64,000 nt of DNA. Source: Arcobacter sp. FWKO B. Lineage in GTDB: Bacteria; Campylobacterota; Campylobacteria; Campylobacterales; Arcobacteraceae. The position numbers and the translations under genes were made by a program. The stretch is from contig NZ_CP041403.1 of assembly GCF_014844135.1 (NCBI RefSeq), forward strand, positions 1,116,001-1,180,000. The letters are read 5' to 3'. The first letter of the stretch is position 1. The number at the start of each line of letters is the position of its first letter. The notes beneath the pieces are model-generated. The model saw only the letters and a list, made by a program, of their open reading frames with translations. It made no database searches and was not told where the DNA came from. Below are positions 1 to 10,098 of this stretch, piece after piece.

Positions 1-1305
1 CCTATTTACAACGCTTTAATACTTGGAATAAAAAATCTTGAGATAATACAGCTACTTGTTGAAAAGGGAGCTAGACTAAATCAAAAAGATAAAGATGATA
101 GAACTTTACTTGATGAGATACTTTATATCTTATCCCTTACACAAGACCTTTTTGCAAAAGTTGATGGTAAATACAAACTTGTAAGAAAAGACAGAGGCTA
201 TTTAGCTCTTACTTCAGCTTTGATTGAAATGGGACTTGCAGTTGATAGGACTGATAAAGATGGAAAAACTGTACTTTTCAAAGAGGTTATGCGACACAAT
301 TATGAAACATTGGAATTTTTAATAAATGCAGGTGTAGATATAAATGCTACAGATAAGAATAAAAAAACTGTTCTTTTTTATGCTGTATTTGAAGGTAACA
401 AGAATGTAGATATGATAGACTTTTTAATAAAAAGTGGTGCTGATATTAATAAACAAGATGATGAAGAAAATACAATAATAGATGATTTAGTTGAGATGAT
501 CCTTATTCAAAGAGAAGATAAAAAACCAACTAATAGACTATTTTTAAAAGTTGATTCAGAAGCAGATTATATATCTGTTTTAAAAAGATTACTTTTATTA
601 AATCCAAAGATAAACAAACCAAAAAGAAATGGGCAAACAGCACTTTTCAAAGCAATTTTATTTAATGATTTAGAACTAATAGAAGTTTTACTAAATAATG
701 GTGCTGATGCTAATTTAAAAGACAATGAAGGGAATACCCCCTTATCATTGCTTGTTGATAATGGTTTAAAAATCAAAAAACTATCTAGCAAAGAGTTTTT
801 TATCAAAAAATTAATCTTTTTGCTAAAATATAGACTTGATATAAATGCTAAAGATAGAGAAGGAAGAACAGTTCTTCATAAGGCTGTAATGGCTGATGAT
901 CTTGAAGTGGTAGACAAACTACTCCAGAAAAAACCAAATATGAATATCAAAGACAAACAAGGAAGAACAGCACTTCATCATACCCAATGGAAGGGTAACT
1001 ATAAAATAGCCCATTTACTTATTCGTGCAGGTGCTGGATTAAATGAAGTTGATGCTGCGGGGTATACTGTTTTAAACTATGCAACGATACTAGGTCATAT
1101 AAAACTTATGATGATTTTAATCAAATCAGGTTGCTTGATGTATAACAAACACAAAAAAAGTGTAACAGTTACAAAATTCTTCTTGGCTAAAGAAGACCAA
1201 TTGGACAAAATATTAAGTGAGCCAGTAACTGACCAAAGAATGAAAGCAGCTTTGGCTCAAGCTGTATCAATATTAAAAAAAGAAATTCATGAAGTAGAGA
1301 TGTAA
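1..1305 (+). CDS. Ankyrin-repeat protein, 5' end outside window
   Basis: The reading frame is open from base 1, so the gene begins upstream; the ATG at 220 is internal because repeat-like sequence (LLVEKGARLNQKDKD) precedes it. At least eight ankyrin-type repeats are visible, with recurring segments such as LLNNGADANLKDNEG and LIRAGAGLNEVDAAGYT, each a helix pair followed by the D/N-x-x-G-x-T-x-L turn. No catalytic domain or signal peptide is seen in the visible part. Ankyrin repeats mediate protein-protein contacts, so a scaffold or inhibitor role is likely but the partner is unknown. The stop codon lies one base before the glmU start, suggesting co-transcription with the envelope and cofactor genes that follow. 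Confidence 0.85.
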   Translation, partial: PIYNALILGIKNLEIIQLLVEKGARLNQKDKDDRTLLDEILYILSLTQDLFAKVDGKYKLVRKDRGYLALTSALIEMGLAVDRTDKDGKTVLFKEVMRHNYETLEFLINAGVDINATDKNKKTVLFYAVFEGNKNVDMIDFLIKSGADINKQDDEENTIIDDLVEMILIQREDKKPTNRLFLKVDSEADYISVLKRLLLLNPKINKPKRNGQTALFKAILFNDLELIEVLLNNGADANLKDNEGNTPLSLLVDNGLKIKKLSSKEFFIKKLIFLLKYRLDINAKDREGRTVLHKAVMADDLEVVDKLLQKKPNMNIKDKQGRTALHHTQWKGNYKIAHLLIRAGAGLNEVDAAGYTVLNYATILGHIKLMMILIKSGCLMYNKHKKSVTVTKFFLAKEDQLDKILSEPVTDQRMKAALAQAVSILKKEIHEVEM

Positions 1306-1306
1306 A

Positions 1307-2614
1307 ATGCAAAATTTATCAATTATTATACTTGCTGCTGGTGCAGGAACTAGGATGAAATCAAGCTTACCGAAAGTGCTACATAAAATATCTGGCAAAG
1401 AGATGTTGTACTACAGTATCAAAGAATCACAAAAACTTAGCGATGATATTCATGTGGTTTTATATAATCAAGCTGATTTAGTCCAAAAAAGTATGGAAAA
1501 ATATTTTGATAATATCAATTTCCATATACAAGACTTTACAAATCTCCCAGGAACTGGTGGAGCAGTAATGGGAATAACTCCAAAACACGATAAGGTTTTG
1601 GTACTTAATGGTGATATGCCTTTGATTGAAGCAAATGAATTAGAAAAACTATGTATCTCTTCAAAAGATACTCCTATAGTTATGACTGTATTAGGCCTTG
1701 GAAATGCAAACGGCTATGGAAGGGTTATTATAGAAAATGGCAATGTAAAAAAGATTGTGGAACAAAAAGATTGCAATGAAGTTGAACTCAAAGTAAACAC
1801 TGCAAATGCTGGTATTTATTGTTTTGATAAAGATTTTCTATTATCCCATCTTCCAAAACTCTCAAACAATAATGCCCAAAAAGAGTATTATATAACAGAC
1901 CTTGTGGAAATGGCTATAAATCAGGGTTTAAGCGTAGTACCTGTTACCGTAAATGAAGAGAACTTCAAAGGGGTAAATTCAAAATATGATTTATCTGGGG
2001 CTGAAGTAATACATCAAAATAGAATCAAAAAGACATTTATGGATAAAGGTATTTTGATGAGATTACCTGATACTATATATATTGAAGAGGGTGTGGTAAT
2101 AGAGGGTGAGTCTGTTATAGAAAACGGAGTTTCTCTTATTGGAAATACTCAAATCATATCATCCCATATCAAAACAAACTCCGTAGTAGAAAACTCAGTG
2201 ATTAAGGATAGCGATATAGGACCAATGGCAAGAATAAGACCTGATAGTGTAATACAAAGCTCACATATAGGTAACTTTGTAGAGGTTAAAAAATCAAAAC
2301 TTTTTGAAGTAAAAGCTGGACATCTAAGCTATCTAGGTGATAGCCAGATTGATAGTGGTACAAATGTGGGAGCTGGAACAATTACCTGCAATTATGATGG
2401 TGTAAAAAAATACCAAACAATAATAGGTAAAAATGTTTTTATTGGAAGTGATACACAGCTAGTGGCTCCTTTGGAAATACCTGACAATGTAATGATAGCA
2501 GCTGGATCAACCATAACTAAAAATCCAACAAGTGGGGATTTGGTATTAAGTAGAACTCCACAAAAATCTATTGCTGGGTTTTTTCATAAATTTTTTGGAA
2601 AAAAAGGAAACTAA
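1307..2614 (+). CDS. glmU: Bifunctional GlmU: GlcNAc-1-P uridyltransferase / GlcN-1-P acetyltransferase
   Basis: GlmU acetylates glucosamine-1-phosphate and then couples GlcNAc-1-P to UTP, giving UDP-GlcNAc for peptidoglycan and lipid A in the cytoplasm. The N-terminal nucleotidyltransferase signature LAAGAGTRMKSSLPKVL is at residues 9-25, with the catalytic Lys of the PKVL segment, and NGDMPL lies near residue 100. From about residue 240 the chain becomes hexapeptide repeats of a left-handed beta-helix, with the acetyltransferase motifs RPDS, AGHLSYLGD and NVGAGTITCNYDG. At 435 residues it is slightly shorter than the E. coli enzyme (456), losing mainly C-terminal tail. The ATG follows the ankyrin stop by one base and the coaBC start abuts the stop, so it is mid-operon. 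Its product is the substrate for GnnA/GnnB and LpxA encoded about 30 kb away. Confidence 0.96.
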   Translation: MQNLSIIILAAGAGTRMKSSLPKVLHKISGKEMLYYSIKESQKLSDDIHVVLYNQADLVQKSMEKYFDNINFHIQDFTNLPGTGGAVMGITPKHDKVLVLNGDMPLIEANELEKLCISSKDTPIVMTVLGLGNANGYGRVIIENGNVKKIVEQKDCNEVELKVNTANAGIYCFDKDFLLSHLPKLSNNNAQKEYYITDLVEMAINQGLSVVPVTVNEENFKGVNSKYDLSGAEVIHQNRIKKTFMDKGILMRLPDTIYIEEGVVIEGESVIENGVSLIGNTQIISSHIKTNSVVENSVIKDSDIGPMARIRPDSVIQSSHIGNFVEVKKSKLFEVKAGHLSYLGDSQIDSGTNVGAGTITCNYDGVKKYQTIIGKNVFIGSDTQLVAPLEIPDNVMIAAGSTITKNPTSGDLVLSRTPQKSIAGFFHKFFGKKGN

Positions 2615-3886
2615 ATGGCTCAGTCTCTTCTTCAAAACAAAAATATCCTTATTGGAGTAACTGCAAGTATTGCAATATATAAAACTTGTGAACTCATAAG
2701 GCTTTTTGTAAAAGCAGGGGCAAATGTGCGAGTAGTTATAAGTGAAGATGCTAAGAAATTTATAGCACCACTTACATTTGAAGCTCTTACAAATCAAAAA
2801 GTACTTGATATTACAAGCGAAGATTGGAGTAGCGATTATAATCATATAGCAATAGGTAAATGGGCTGATTTATTTATTATTGCACCTGCAACTGCAAATA
2901 CTATAAATAAGCTAAGTAATGGCATAGCTGATAATTTGATTACACAAATAGCACTTGCTTATCCTAGAATAAAACTTATAGCTCCTAGTGCAAATACAAA
3001 TATGATTAACAATCCTATAACTCAAGCTAGTCTTAAAATGCTTAAACTTTGTAATTATGAAGTAATAAAAACTGAGATAAAAGAACTAGCATGTAAAGAT
3101 GTTGGTGATGGGGCAATGGCAGAGCCAAAGAATATATTTGATATAGCAGTATCCAAGATACTAGAAGATGAATATTGGAAAAATAGAAAAGTAGTAGTAA
3201 GCTGTGGAGGAACGATAGAAAAAATTGATGATATAAGGTATATATCAAATTTTTCTAGTGGCAAAATGGGCGTTGCCATAGCAACTTCTCTTTATTATAA
3301 AGGGGCAGATGTTTGCTTGATAAAAACATTGGGTGTAAATGAGATAATACCAAATGGGATACACACAATAACAGTACAAAGTACAAATGAAATGTATGAA
3401 TATATAAAAGAATCTATTAGCGTAGCAAAAAAGGGCGTTTTAACAAAAAGCACTATTATGGACAACTCAAAACAAGAACTTATCCAAAAAAAACCATATT
3501 TTTTTAGTGTGGCAGCTGTTAGTGATTTTGTTCCTTCTTATCCTCAACACGGTAAAATTAAAAAAGATGATATTGGTGAAAATTGGAATTTAAACTTAAG
3601 TAAAAACATAGATATTTTATCAAGTATTGATAAAGATGGCATTTATACTATCGGTTTCAAAGCAGAAATGGATATAACAAACGCTAAAAACAATGCTCAA
3701 AATATGCTAAAAAATAAAAATCTTGATGGAGTTTGTTTAAATATTCTACAAGGTACCAAAAGCTTTGGAACTAAATCAAATACTATAGAACTTATATTAA
3801 AAAATAGCGAATTTTTCTTCGATGGAGATAAACTTGATATATCATTTGAGATAATAGAGACTTTAGCAAAAGAATTCCATGACTAA
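2615..3886 (+). CDS. coaBC: CoaBC: phosphopantothenoylcysteine synthetase / decarboxylase
   Basis: This bifunctional coenzyme A enzyme joins 4'-phosphopantothenate to cysteine (CoaB, C-terminal) and decarboxylates the product to 4'-phosphopantetheine (CoaC, N-terminal, FMN-dependent). The N-terminal flavoprotein starts ILIGVTASIAIYKTCEL; the catalytic His is in YNHIAIG near residue 75, a PSANTNM segment occupies the PAMNxxM substrate loop position, and the active-site Cys is in LACKDVGDGAMAEP near residue 160. The CoaB half begins around residue 190 with SCGGTIEKIDDIRYISNFSSGKMG, which is typical of the family. The 423-residue length is normal. The gene abuts glmU and overlaps uppS by 8 bp, so translation is probably coupled. 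Confidence 0.94.
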   Translation: MAQSLLQNKNILIGVTASIAIYKTCELIRLFVKAGANVRVVISEDAKKFIAPLTFEALTNQKVLDITSEDWSSDYNHIAIGKWADLFIIAPATANTINKLSNGIADNLITQIALAYPRIKLIAPSANTNMINNPITQASLKMLKLCNYEVIKTEIKELACKDVGDGAMAEPKNIFDIAVSKILEDEYWKNRKVVVSCGGTIEKIDDIRYISNFSSGKMGVAIATSLYYKGADVCLIKTLGVNEIIPNGIHTITVQSTNEMYEYIKESISVAKKGVLTKSTIMDNSKQELIQKKPYFFSVAAVSDFVPSYPQHGKIKKDDIGENWNLNLSKNIDILSSIDKDGIYTIGFKAEMDITNAKNNAQNMLKNKNLDGVCLNILQGTKSFGTKSNTIELILKNSEFFFDGDKLDISFEIIETLAKEFHD

Positions 3887-4589
3887 TCTTCAATCACTAT
3901 CAACTACCAACCATCAGCTACCAACTCATATTGCTATCATAATGGATGGAAATGGAAGATGGGCAAAAGAAAGAAATTTAAATAGAACAGCTGGGCATGA
4001 AGAAGGGGCAAAAACTGTTAGAAAAATCACAACACATTGTGCAAAGCTTGGTATAGAGTATCTTACTCTTTATGCTTTTAGTACAGAAAACTGGAATAGA
4101 CCAAAACTTGAAGTTGAGTTTTTAATGAGACTCCTTGAAAAATATCTTAAAAATGAGTTAAATACTTATTTAGACAACAATATAAGATTCAAAGCAATTG
4201 GAAACTTGACAAAGTTTAGCAAAAGTCTTCAGAGCATTATAAAAGATGTAGAAAATCAAACATCAAAAAATACTGGACTAACTCAAACGCTAGCACTTAA
4301 CTATGGCTCTAAAGATGAGATAATAAGAGCTGTAAATAAAGCATTATCTGAAGGCATAGATATAAATGAAACTTCAATAAATAAATACCTTGATACTGCA
4401 TATGCTCCAAATGTTGATTTGGTTATTCGTACAAGTGGAGAAATAAGGATTTCAAATTTCTTGCTATGGCAAAGTGCTTATGCTGAGTATTTCTTTACAA
4501 AAACATTATGGCCAGATTTTAATGAATATGAACTTGATGATATTTTAAGTGATTTTTCTAGAAGGGAGAGAAGATTTGGTGGAGTTTAG
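3879..4589 (+). CDS. uppS: Undecaprenyl diphosphate synthase
   Basis: UppS is the cis-prenyltransferase that extends farnesyl diphosphate with isopentenyl units to C55, the lipid carrier for peptidoglycan and O-antigen. The hallmark IAIIMDGNGRWA near residue 20 carries the catalytic Asp, TLYAFSTENW is conserved, and LVIRTSGEIRISNFLLWQ with AYAEYFF and LWPDF forms the C-terminal substrate-binding signature. Length (236) is normal. The ATG overlaps the end of coaBC by 8 bp. The first ~16 residues (MTNLQSLSTTNHQLPT) are encoded by a block of degenerate 7-bp repeats and look like sequence added ahead of the conserved core rather than a functional element. Confidence 0.95.
   Translation: MTNLQSLSTTNHQLPTHIAIIMDGNGRWAKERNLNRTAGHEEGAKTVRKITTHCAKLGIEYLTLYAFSTENWNRPKLEVEFLMRLLEKYLKNELNTYLDNNIRFKAIGNLTKFSKSLQSIIKDVENQTSKNTGLTQTLALNYGSKDEIIRAVNKALSEGIDINETSINKYLDTAYAPNVDLVIRTSGEIRISNFLLWQSAYAEYFFTKTLWPDFNEYELDDILSDFSRRERRFGGV
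3892..3926 (+). repeat. Degenerate 7-bp repeat block inside the 5' end of uppS
   Basis: Five consecutive heptamers, AATCACT, ATCAACT, ACCAACC, ATCAGCT and ACCAACT, share a consensus close to A[TC]CAACT. The block lies at the coaBC/uppS junction and is translated as the non-conserved N-terminus of UppS. Similar period-7 blocks with different unit sequences occur at four other gene junctions in the window. Confidence 0.6.
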
Positions 4590-5328
4590 TATAGTTGTAC
4601 TAGGTGCAATATTTGGTTCATTTTTAAATGTTCTAATATACAGACTTCCAAGGAACAACTCTATTATTTACCCAAATTCAACTTGCCCTAAATGTAATAC
4701 ACCTATTAAATGGTACAATAATATTCCAATATTTTCATATGTTTTTCTTCAAGGCAAGTGTGCAACTTGTAAGGAAAGAATCCCATTAAGATATATTATT
4801 GTTGAAGTATTTACCCCTATATTGACACTCTTGTGCTATTTAAAATTTGGACTAAATATAGATTTTTTAATTGGATGCTTATTGATGTATAATCTAATTG
4901 TCCTCAGTTTTATTGACTTTGAATATAAAGCTGTTCCTGATTATTTACTATTAGCTATTCTTCTAATTTCACCATTTTTGACATCAGATATAATTGAGTT
5001 TATAAAAAATGCTTTTATATTTGCTGGTGGATTTGTAATATTAAATTTTTTTGTTACATTTTATATCCAAAATATAAAATCCTACTTACTCAAAGATGAC
5101 TCACTAAAAAACCAAATCGCTCTTGGTGAAGGTGATATTCCTGTTATTGCTATAATAGGTGGTTTACTAGGGATAAAATTAGGATTATTAGCAATATTTG
5201 TAAGTGCTGTAATTGCACTAATTCACTCTATATATAATCACTATAAAAAAGAGCCTCAAACAGCATTTATCCCTTACTTAAGTTTGGGATTTATTATAAT
5301 TTATATGTCAGAATCTATTTTAAATTAG
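4576..5328 (+). CDS. Prepilin peptidase / N-methyltransferase (type IV leader peptidase)
   Basis: This is an integral membrane aspartic protease that cleaves the leader of type IV pilins or type II secretion pseudopilins. It shows GAIFGSFLNVLIYRLP at the N-terminus, the two CxxC pairs of the methylase domain (CPKC and CATC about 25 residues apart), the first catalytic Asp in SFIDFEYKAVPDYLL and the second in GEGDIPVIA, and several hydrophobic helices. Length (250) is normal. The start is chosen as TTG at 4576 because GGAG at 4565-4568 gives a 7-nt spacer; GTG at 4579 or GTG at 4549 are alternatives. It overlaps uppS by 14 bp. A pseudopilin substrate is encoded at 51052-51456; no pilus assembly ATPase is in the window. 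Confidence 0.9.
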   Translation: MVEFSIVVLGAIFGSFLNVLIYRLPRNNSIIYPNSTCPKCNTPIKWYNNIPIFSYVFLQGKCATCKERIPLRYIIVEVFTPILTLLCYLKFGLNIDFLIGCLLMYNLIVLSFIDFEYKAVPDYLLLAILLISPFLTSDIIEFIKNAFIFAGGFVILNFFVTFYIQNIKSYLLKDDSLKNQIALGEGDIPVIAIIGGLLGIKLGLLAIFVSAVIALIHSIYNHYKKEPQTAFIPYLSLGFIIIYMSESILN

Positions 5329-5336
5329 GTATTTTT

Positions 5337-6356
5337 ATGAAAAAACTAAACAATTATTTATACTTTCAACTTTCATCTTTATTTTTCTCAATATTTTTGG
5401 TATTGTTTGCAATAACATCTATTATATATCTTGTTAGAATTGCAACATTAACATCTATTATTGAAGTAAATTTTATTGAGTTATTTACTTTATATGCTTA
5501 TTCATTACCACATATATTGTTTTATACTCTTCCTATTGCTTTTTTTGTATCAACAGCAATAACACTAAGTAGATTATCCAGTGAATATGAAACTATAGTA
5601 ATTACAAGCTTTGGATTAAGTCCATTTAAAATTATCAAGTTACTTTTGCCATATACTATACTTGTATCGTTTACACTTCTTATTATTTCATTGGGGCTTA
5701 TTCCAAAAACAAAAGATTTAAATAGAATTTTTGTTGAAAATAAGAAAAATGAGGCAAAATTAAATATCAAAGCATCTGAAAATGGACAAAAATTTGGAGA
5801 TTGGCTTGTGTATATTAAAGATGAAAAGAATGATATTTTCTATGATGTAACTCTATTTAAAAAAGATGGCTCATCTAAGCAATTTATCACTTCCAATAGT
5901 GCAAAAACTCTTAACGACTCTTTAGAACTTGCTTTTGAGTTAAGTGATGGGAAGGCTTTTATTATAAAAGAAGATATCAATCAAATTAATTTTCAAACAC
6001 TCACTATCTTTAACTCTCAAGAATCAAGAGTATTTGATGATATATTTACAAATCCAATAGAGTATTGGAAAGATCTAAATGTAAATCCAAAGAAATCAAG
6101 AGATTTTGCAATGTTTATTTTAATATCACTTTTTCCTATACTATCTTTGATTCTTTCTGTTTATATTGGTTATTACAACCCTAGATATGAGAAAAACAAT
6201 GCTACATCACTTACTGTTATTTTCATCACTACTTATATAATAGCTATTATTTTACTTAATAAAAGTATACCTCTATTATCTATAGTTATAGTGCCACTGA
6301 TATGGCTTGTTACTAGTTATTTACTATTTAGAAAAAGTATTTTAAGTAGGTATTGA
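5337..6356 (+). CDS. LptF/LptG-family permease of LPS export
   Basis: The protein belongs to the YjgP/YjgQ family, inner-membrane partners of the LptB ATPase that extract LPS for transport to the outer membrane. Three hydrophobic helices lie in the first ~120 residues (FFSIFLVLFAITSIIYLV; HILFYTLPIAFFVSTAI; LVSFTLLIISLGLIP). A soluble, beta-rich periplasmic segment of about 140 residues follows, then three more helices and the family-typical arginine-rich end (LFRKSILSRY). Length (339) fits. Sequence alone does not separate LptF from LptG. It follows the prepilin peptidase by 8 bp and overlaps the truA start codon. Lipid A biosynthesis genes are elsewhere in the window. Confidence 0.85.
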   Translation: MKKLNNYLYFQLSSLFFSIFLVLFAITSIIYLVRIATLTSIIEVNFIELFTLYAYSLPHILFYTLPIAFFVSTAITLSRLSSEYETIVITSFGLSPFKIIKLLLPYTILVSFTLLIISLGLIPKTKDLNRIFVENKKNEAKLNIKASENGQKFGDWLVYIKDEKNDIFYDVTLFKKDGSSKQFITSNSAKTLNDSLELAFELSDGKAFIIKEDINQINFQTLTIFNSQESRVFDDIFTNPIEYWKDLNVNPKKSRDFAMFILISLFPILSLILSVYIGYYNPRYEKNNATSLTVIFITTYIIAIILLNKSIPLLSIVIVPLIWLVTSYLLFRKSILSRY

Positions 6357-7081
6357 TGAATTTAAAAGTTGTCATATCCTACAATGGAGAAAAGTTTTAT
6401 GGCTCACAACTTCAGCCAAATCAAATTACCATTGCTAGTTGCTTATATGATATTCTTAGTAGTATAAATATATCTACAACAATTCACTTTAGCGGAAGAA
6501 CAGATAAAGGTGTCCATGCATCTTATCAAGTTATTAGCTTTGAAATTAGTGATCTTTGGTCTAATAGACTTTCACATTTACAAAATATCTTTAATAAATA
6601 TCTACCTTCAGGGATAAAAGTTTTATCTATCAAAAAAGTTGGTGCAGACTTTCATGCAAGATATAGTGCCAAAAAGAGGGCTTATAGATATTTAATAACT
6701 ACTAAACCAACAACACCATTTAATAATGACTTTATTACATATGTACCAACTATTAATGAGTCTGTTATATCAAAGGCAATTAAAGAATTTATAGGAACTT
6801 ATGATTTTGATTTCTTTTGTAAGTCAAATCCTCAAATTAAAACAACTACTAGAACTATATATAATGTACTGTTTTATAAATATAAAGGTATTTATGTTCT
6901 CAAATTCGAAGCAAATGGCTTTTTAAGATCTCAAATTAGGATAATGGTTGGATTTTTATTAGCTATTTCTGATGGAAAAGTTACTATTGATGACCTGAAA
7001 AATCAGTTGCAAAAAAAAAGGCTGGTTTATAATAAACCAGCCCCTTGCAATGGATTGTATTTAACAAAAGTTAAATATTAA
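6356..7081 (+). CDS. truA: tRNA pseudouridine synthase A
   Basis: TruA converts uridines 38-40 of the tRNA anticodon arm to pseudouridine. The catalytic Asp is in [11 protein letters not shown] near residue 50; [14 protein letters not shown] and the C-terminal [15 protein letters not shown] motif are characteristic. The ATG at 6356 overlaps the preceding TGA (TGATG) and has AAGTAGG just upstream; a TTG one codon earlier is less likely. Length 241 is normal. The last ~24 codons are unusual: on the opposite strand they contain the intrinsic terminator of the converging nuo operon (7011-7042), so residues [10 protein letters not shown] are constrained by that hairpin. The stop overlaps the nuoN stop by 4 bp. 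Confidence 0.95.
   Translation: MNLKVVISYNGEKFYGSQLQPNQITIASCLYDILSSINISTTIHFSGRTDKGVHASYQVISFEISDLWSNRLSHLQNIFNKYLPSGIKVLSIKKVGADFHARYSAKKRAYRYLITTKPTTPFNNDFITYVPTINESVISKAIKEFIGTYDFDFFCKSNPQIKTTTRTIYNVLFYKYKGIYVLKFEANGFLRSQIRIMVGFLLAISDGKVTIDDLKNQLQKKRLVYNKPAPCNGLYLTKVKY
7011..7042 (-). terminator. Intrinsic terminator of the nuo operon, embedded in truA
   Basis: On the minus strand a near-perfect 11-bp inverted repeat (GGCTGGTTTAT / ATAAACCAGCC, arms 7032-7042 and 7020-7030) is followed directly by nine T residues (plus-strand A run 7011-7019). It starts 36 nt after the nuoN stop. On the plus strand no T run follows, so it should terminate only nuo transcription. It lies wholly within the truA coding sequence. 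Confidence 0.85.
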
Positions 7082-8562
7082 AATCCACTTGATTGTACAT
7101 AATAAGAGATTATCTCTAATAATGGATTTATAAAGAATATTGCCATTAATGTAACTAAAGCTGAAACTCCAATTACAGTTTTTAATGTATTATTTGCATT
7201 ACCTAGAAATTCTACTTTTTCATCAGCAATAGGTTCTTTTAAGAACATATAAACTATCAATTTCAAGTAATAATAAGCTGCTATTGCACTATTTGCTGCC
7301 ATTATCAATGCAAGTATAATATAATCAGCATTTACTGCAGAACCTATTAAGTACATTTTTCCCCAAAATAGTGAAAATGGTGGAATTCCTGCAAGACTTA
7401 ACATAAACAATCCCATTATTGACGCTGTCATAGGAGATTTCTTTACTAGTCCAGAGAATTTTGCAAATGGATGATCCGTTGCATACCCTTCAAGTCTTTT
7501 TTGTCTATGTACCCAAAGCATTGCAAATGCCCCAAGATTTGTAAATAAGAACAATGCCCAATATAAGAACAACCCTTGAGTTGCTTGTGTTGTACCAAGT
7601 AAAATAGCTGCCATAACAAATCCAGCATGTGAAATTGAACTATAAGCCAACATTCTTTTAATATCTTCTTGAACAAGTGCAATCATATTAGGCAATGTCA
7701 TCGTAATTACAACAATTCCATATAATATAACTTCAACCCAAAAAATATTTGCACTAACAAATATCTCAAAAAATCTTAATGCTACTACAAACGCTGCAAT
7801 TTTTGGAACAATTGACATATATCCAGCCATTGCTGAACTTGAACCTTCATAAACATCTGGTGCCCAAATATGAAACGGTACCAAAGAGAGCTTAAATCCA
7901 AGAGCTACTAGCATAAATACTACACCAAGTAAAACAGCTGGAAATGGTTCGAAATTGTTTTGAACTAATACTGCACTTATTTGTGATAATTCCATACTTC
8001 CTGTTATTGCATAAAATATCATTACACCAAATGCAAAACATGCAGCTGCAAAAGCACCCATTGTAAAATATTTAACTGCTGCTTCAAGAGATTTCTCACG
8101 GTTATGCATCGCAATCATTGTATAAAGTGCCATTGAAGCAGTTTCAAGTCCAACAAATATTAAGATTAAATTATCACTACTCACCATAAACTGAAAGCCA
8201 GCTACCATAAATAAAAATAAAGCAAAATATTCTGGATATCTATACTCATGAAATCTTTGTTGAGAAAGAGCCAAAAGTATAAATAGTGCTGAAGCAATTA
8301 TTATAATAATTTGTGACAAAATTGATATTCCATCAACTAGCATTAAGTCAAAGAATCCTCTTGTTGCACCACTATATCCTAAAACTGCACCTAAATCTAC
8401 TATTAAAAATAGTACAGTTAACATTACATAAAATGATTTATGTAGATTTTTGTTAATTAAGTCTATACATAATATTACTAAAGCACCAAATACCGCGATA
8501 AGCATAGGTGCTAAAGAAGCAAGATTTAAACTTACAAGATCTACTGAGATTGGCTCAATCAT
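7078..8562 (-). CDS. nuoN: Complex I membrane subunit NuoN
   Basis: NuoN is one of the three antiporter-like proton-pumping subunits in the membrane arm of NADH:quinone oxidoreductase. The 494-residue chain is almost entirely hydrophobic with about 14 helices. Family features include [12 protein letters not shown], with the conserved helix-5 Glu, the motif [17 protein letters not shown] and [16 protein letters not shown] with conserved Lys and His. It is the last gene of the operon; its start overlaps the nuoM stop by one base (TAATG). The gene converges with truA, overlapping it by 4 bp, and transcription is expected to stop at the hairpin at 7011-7042. Confidence 0.96.
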   Translation of the reverse strand: MIEPISVDLVSLNLASLAPMLIAVFGALVILCIDLINKNLHKSFYVMLTVLFLIVDLGAVLGYSGATRGFFDLMLVDGISILSQIIIIIASALFILLALSQQRFHEYRYPEYFALFLFMVAGFQFMVSSDNLILIFVGLETASMALYTMIAMHNREKSLEAAVKYFTMGAFAAACFAFGVMIFYAITGSMELSQISAVLVQNNFEPFPAVLLGVVFMLVALGFKLSLVPFHIWAPDVYEGSSSAMAGYMSIVPKIAAFVVALRFFEIFVSANIFWVEVILYGIVVITMTLPNMIALVQEDIKRMLAYSSISHAGFVMAAILLGTTQATQGLFLYWALFLFTNLGAFAMLWVHRQKRLEGYATDHPFAKFSGLVKKSPMTASIMGLFMLSLAGIPPFSLFWGKMYLIGSAVNADYIILALIMAANSAIAAYYYLKLIVYMFLKEPIADEKVEFLGNANNTLKTVIGVSALVTLMAIFFINPLLEIISYYVQSSGF

Positions 8563-10088
8563 TATTCTGCCTCCCCAATTGAATTTACTTCAGCAATTTT
8601 TTCTTTTGCATTTGGTGTTATTGATTTAACATACATAGTTTGCACTAGTTGTTTTACAGAGTTATCAACTGGCTCTAGAATTGGTTTTGGATATACCCCA
8701 AAATAAATAACCAATGCTACAAGTGGAGCAAGTGCAGCCATCTCACGACCTTTGATATCTACTAATGTTTTATTTTTTTCATTTGTAAGTGGTCCAAAAA
8801 ATACTTTTTTATAAAGTACCAACATATATACAGCACCAAGAATAATTGTAAGTCCAGCTAAAAGTGTAATAACTGGTGATACTTTAAAGAAACCTAGTAA
8901 ACTTAAAAACTCACCAACAAAACCTATAGTAAGTGGTAATCCCACACTTGCCATTAACATAATTCCAAATACTAATGCGAATTTTGGCATTACTGCAGCA
9001 ATTCCACCATATTCATTAATCATTTTTGTATGTCTTCTATCATACAATACCCCAACAAGCATAAATAGTGCACCTGAAACTATACCATGACTTATCATTA
9101 GGAAAATTGAACCTGAAATACCCTCAACATTTAATGCAAATGTACCAAGTATAATCACACCCATGTGTGAAACTGAACTATATGCAATAACTTGTTTCAT
9201 ATCTTCTTGAGCATATGCAACCATAGCCGTATAGATAATAGCAATAAGAGCAAGTACAGCCATAGGTATCATCATTGCAACACTCGCATCTGGAAATAAT
9301 GGTAAAGAAAATCTTATAAATCCATAAGTCCCCATTTTAAGTAGTACTGCTGCAAGTATAACAGAACCTATTGTTGGTGCTTGTCCGTGAGCATATGGTA
9401 ACCATGTATGAAATGGAACCATTGGAACTTTGATTGCAAAACCAGCAAAGAAAGCAATAAATAGCCACATTTGCATATTGTATGGAAGTAAAAGCATATT
9501 CCAATCATGTAATGAAAAGCTCCAAGTACCTGTAGTTGCATAATATACATATCCAAGATATAACATACCTACAAGCATTACCAAGCTTCCTAAGAATGTA
9601 TATAAAAAGAATTTAATAGAAGCATAAATTCTTAAAGCTCCACCCCATGCACCAACTATATATAACATAGGTACAAGTGAAAGTTCCCAAAATAAATAGA
9701 ATATTATTGCATCTAAAGAAACAAATACCCCTACCATAGTCATCTCTAAGAATAATACAGTAATTAGCATATTCTTAAGATCTCTTGTTTCTGTTAGACC
9801 AATTACAGCAATCATTGTCATAAATGTAGTCATAATTACTAAAAACAGTGATATACCATCAATTCCTAAATTATAGCTAATTCCATACTCAGCAATAATA
9901 GGAATGAATTCCATAAATTGCATTCCACCATTACTACTATCAAATGAGTACCACAATATACAGCTTAGTAGAAATTCTATTGCTGTTACTGTTATTGCAT
10001 ACATTCTTATAGAGTCTTTATTTACAATAAAGCCCATCATAGCAGCAACTGCTGGAAAAAATATTAATATCGATAAAATGTATTCCAT
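8562..10088 (-). CDS. nuoM: Complex I membrane subunit NuoM
   Basis: NuoM is the second antiporter-like proton-pumping subunit. The 508-residue protein has about 14 hydrophobic helices and shows [18 protein letters not shown] (conserved helix-5 Glu), [20 protein letters not shown] and [17 protein letters not shown], the canonical NuoM signatures. ATG at 10088 is preferred over the TTG one codon upstream because AAGGGG sits 6 nt ahead of it. A ~35-residue hydrophilic tail follows the last helix. It lies 10 bp after nuoL and overlaps nuoN by one base. Confidence 0.96.
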   Translation of the reverse strand: MEYILSILIFFPAVAAMMGFIVNKDSIRMYAITVTAIEFLLSCILWYSFDSSNGGMQFMEFIPIIAEYGISYNLGIDGISLFLVIMTTFMTMIAVIGLTETRDLKNMLITVLFLEMTMVGVFVSLDAIIFYLFWELSLVPMLYIVGAWGGALRIYASIKFFLYTFLGSLVMLVGMLYLGYVYYATTGTWSFSLHDWNMLLLPYNMQMWLFIAFFAGFAIKVPMVPFHTWLPYAHGQAPTIGSVILAAVLLKMGTYGFIRFSLPLFPDASVAMMIPMAVLALIAIIYTAMVAYAQEDMKQVIAYSSVSHMGVIILGTFALNVEGISGSIFLMISHGIVSGALFMLVGVLYDRRHTKMINEYGGIAAVMPKFALVFGIMLMASVGLPLTIGFVGEFLSLLGFFKVSPVITLLAGLTIILGAVYMLVLYKKVFFGPLTNEKNKTLVDIKGREMAALAPLVALVIYFGVYPKPILEPVDNSVKQLVQTMYVKSITPNAKEKIAEVNSIGEAE

Positions 10089-10098
10089 CAATTACCCC

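Noticed and set aside
1-219. Ankyrin gene as a 5'-truncated pseudogene starting at 220
   Set aside because: The frame is open and repeat-like right up to base 1, so the window edge explains the missing start.
7011-7019. A9 tract in truA as a phase-variation switch
   Set aside because: It is fully explained as the T tail of the opposite-strand terminator, and TruA is a housekeeping enzyme.
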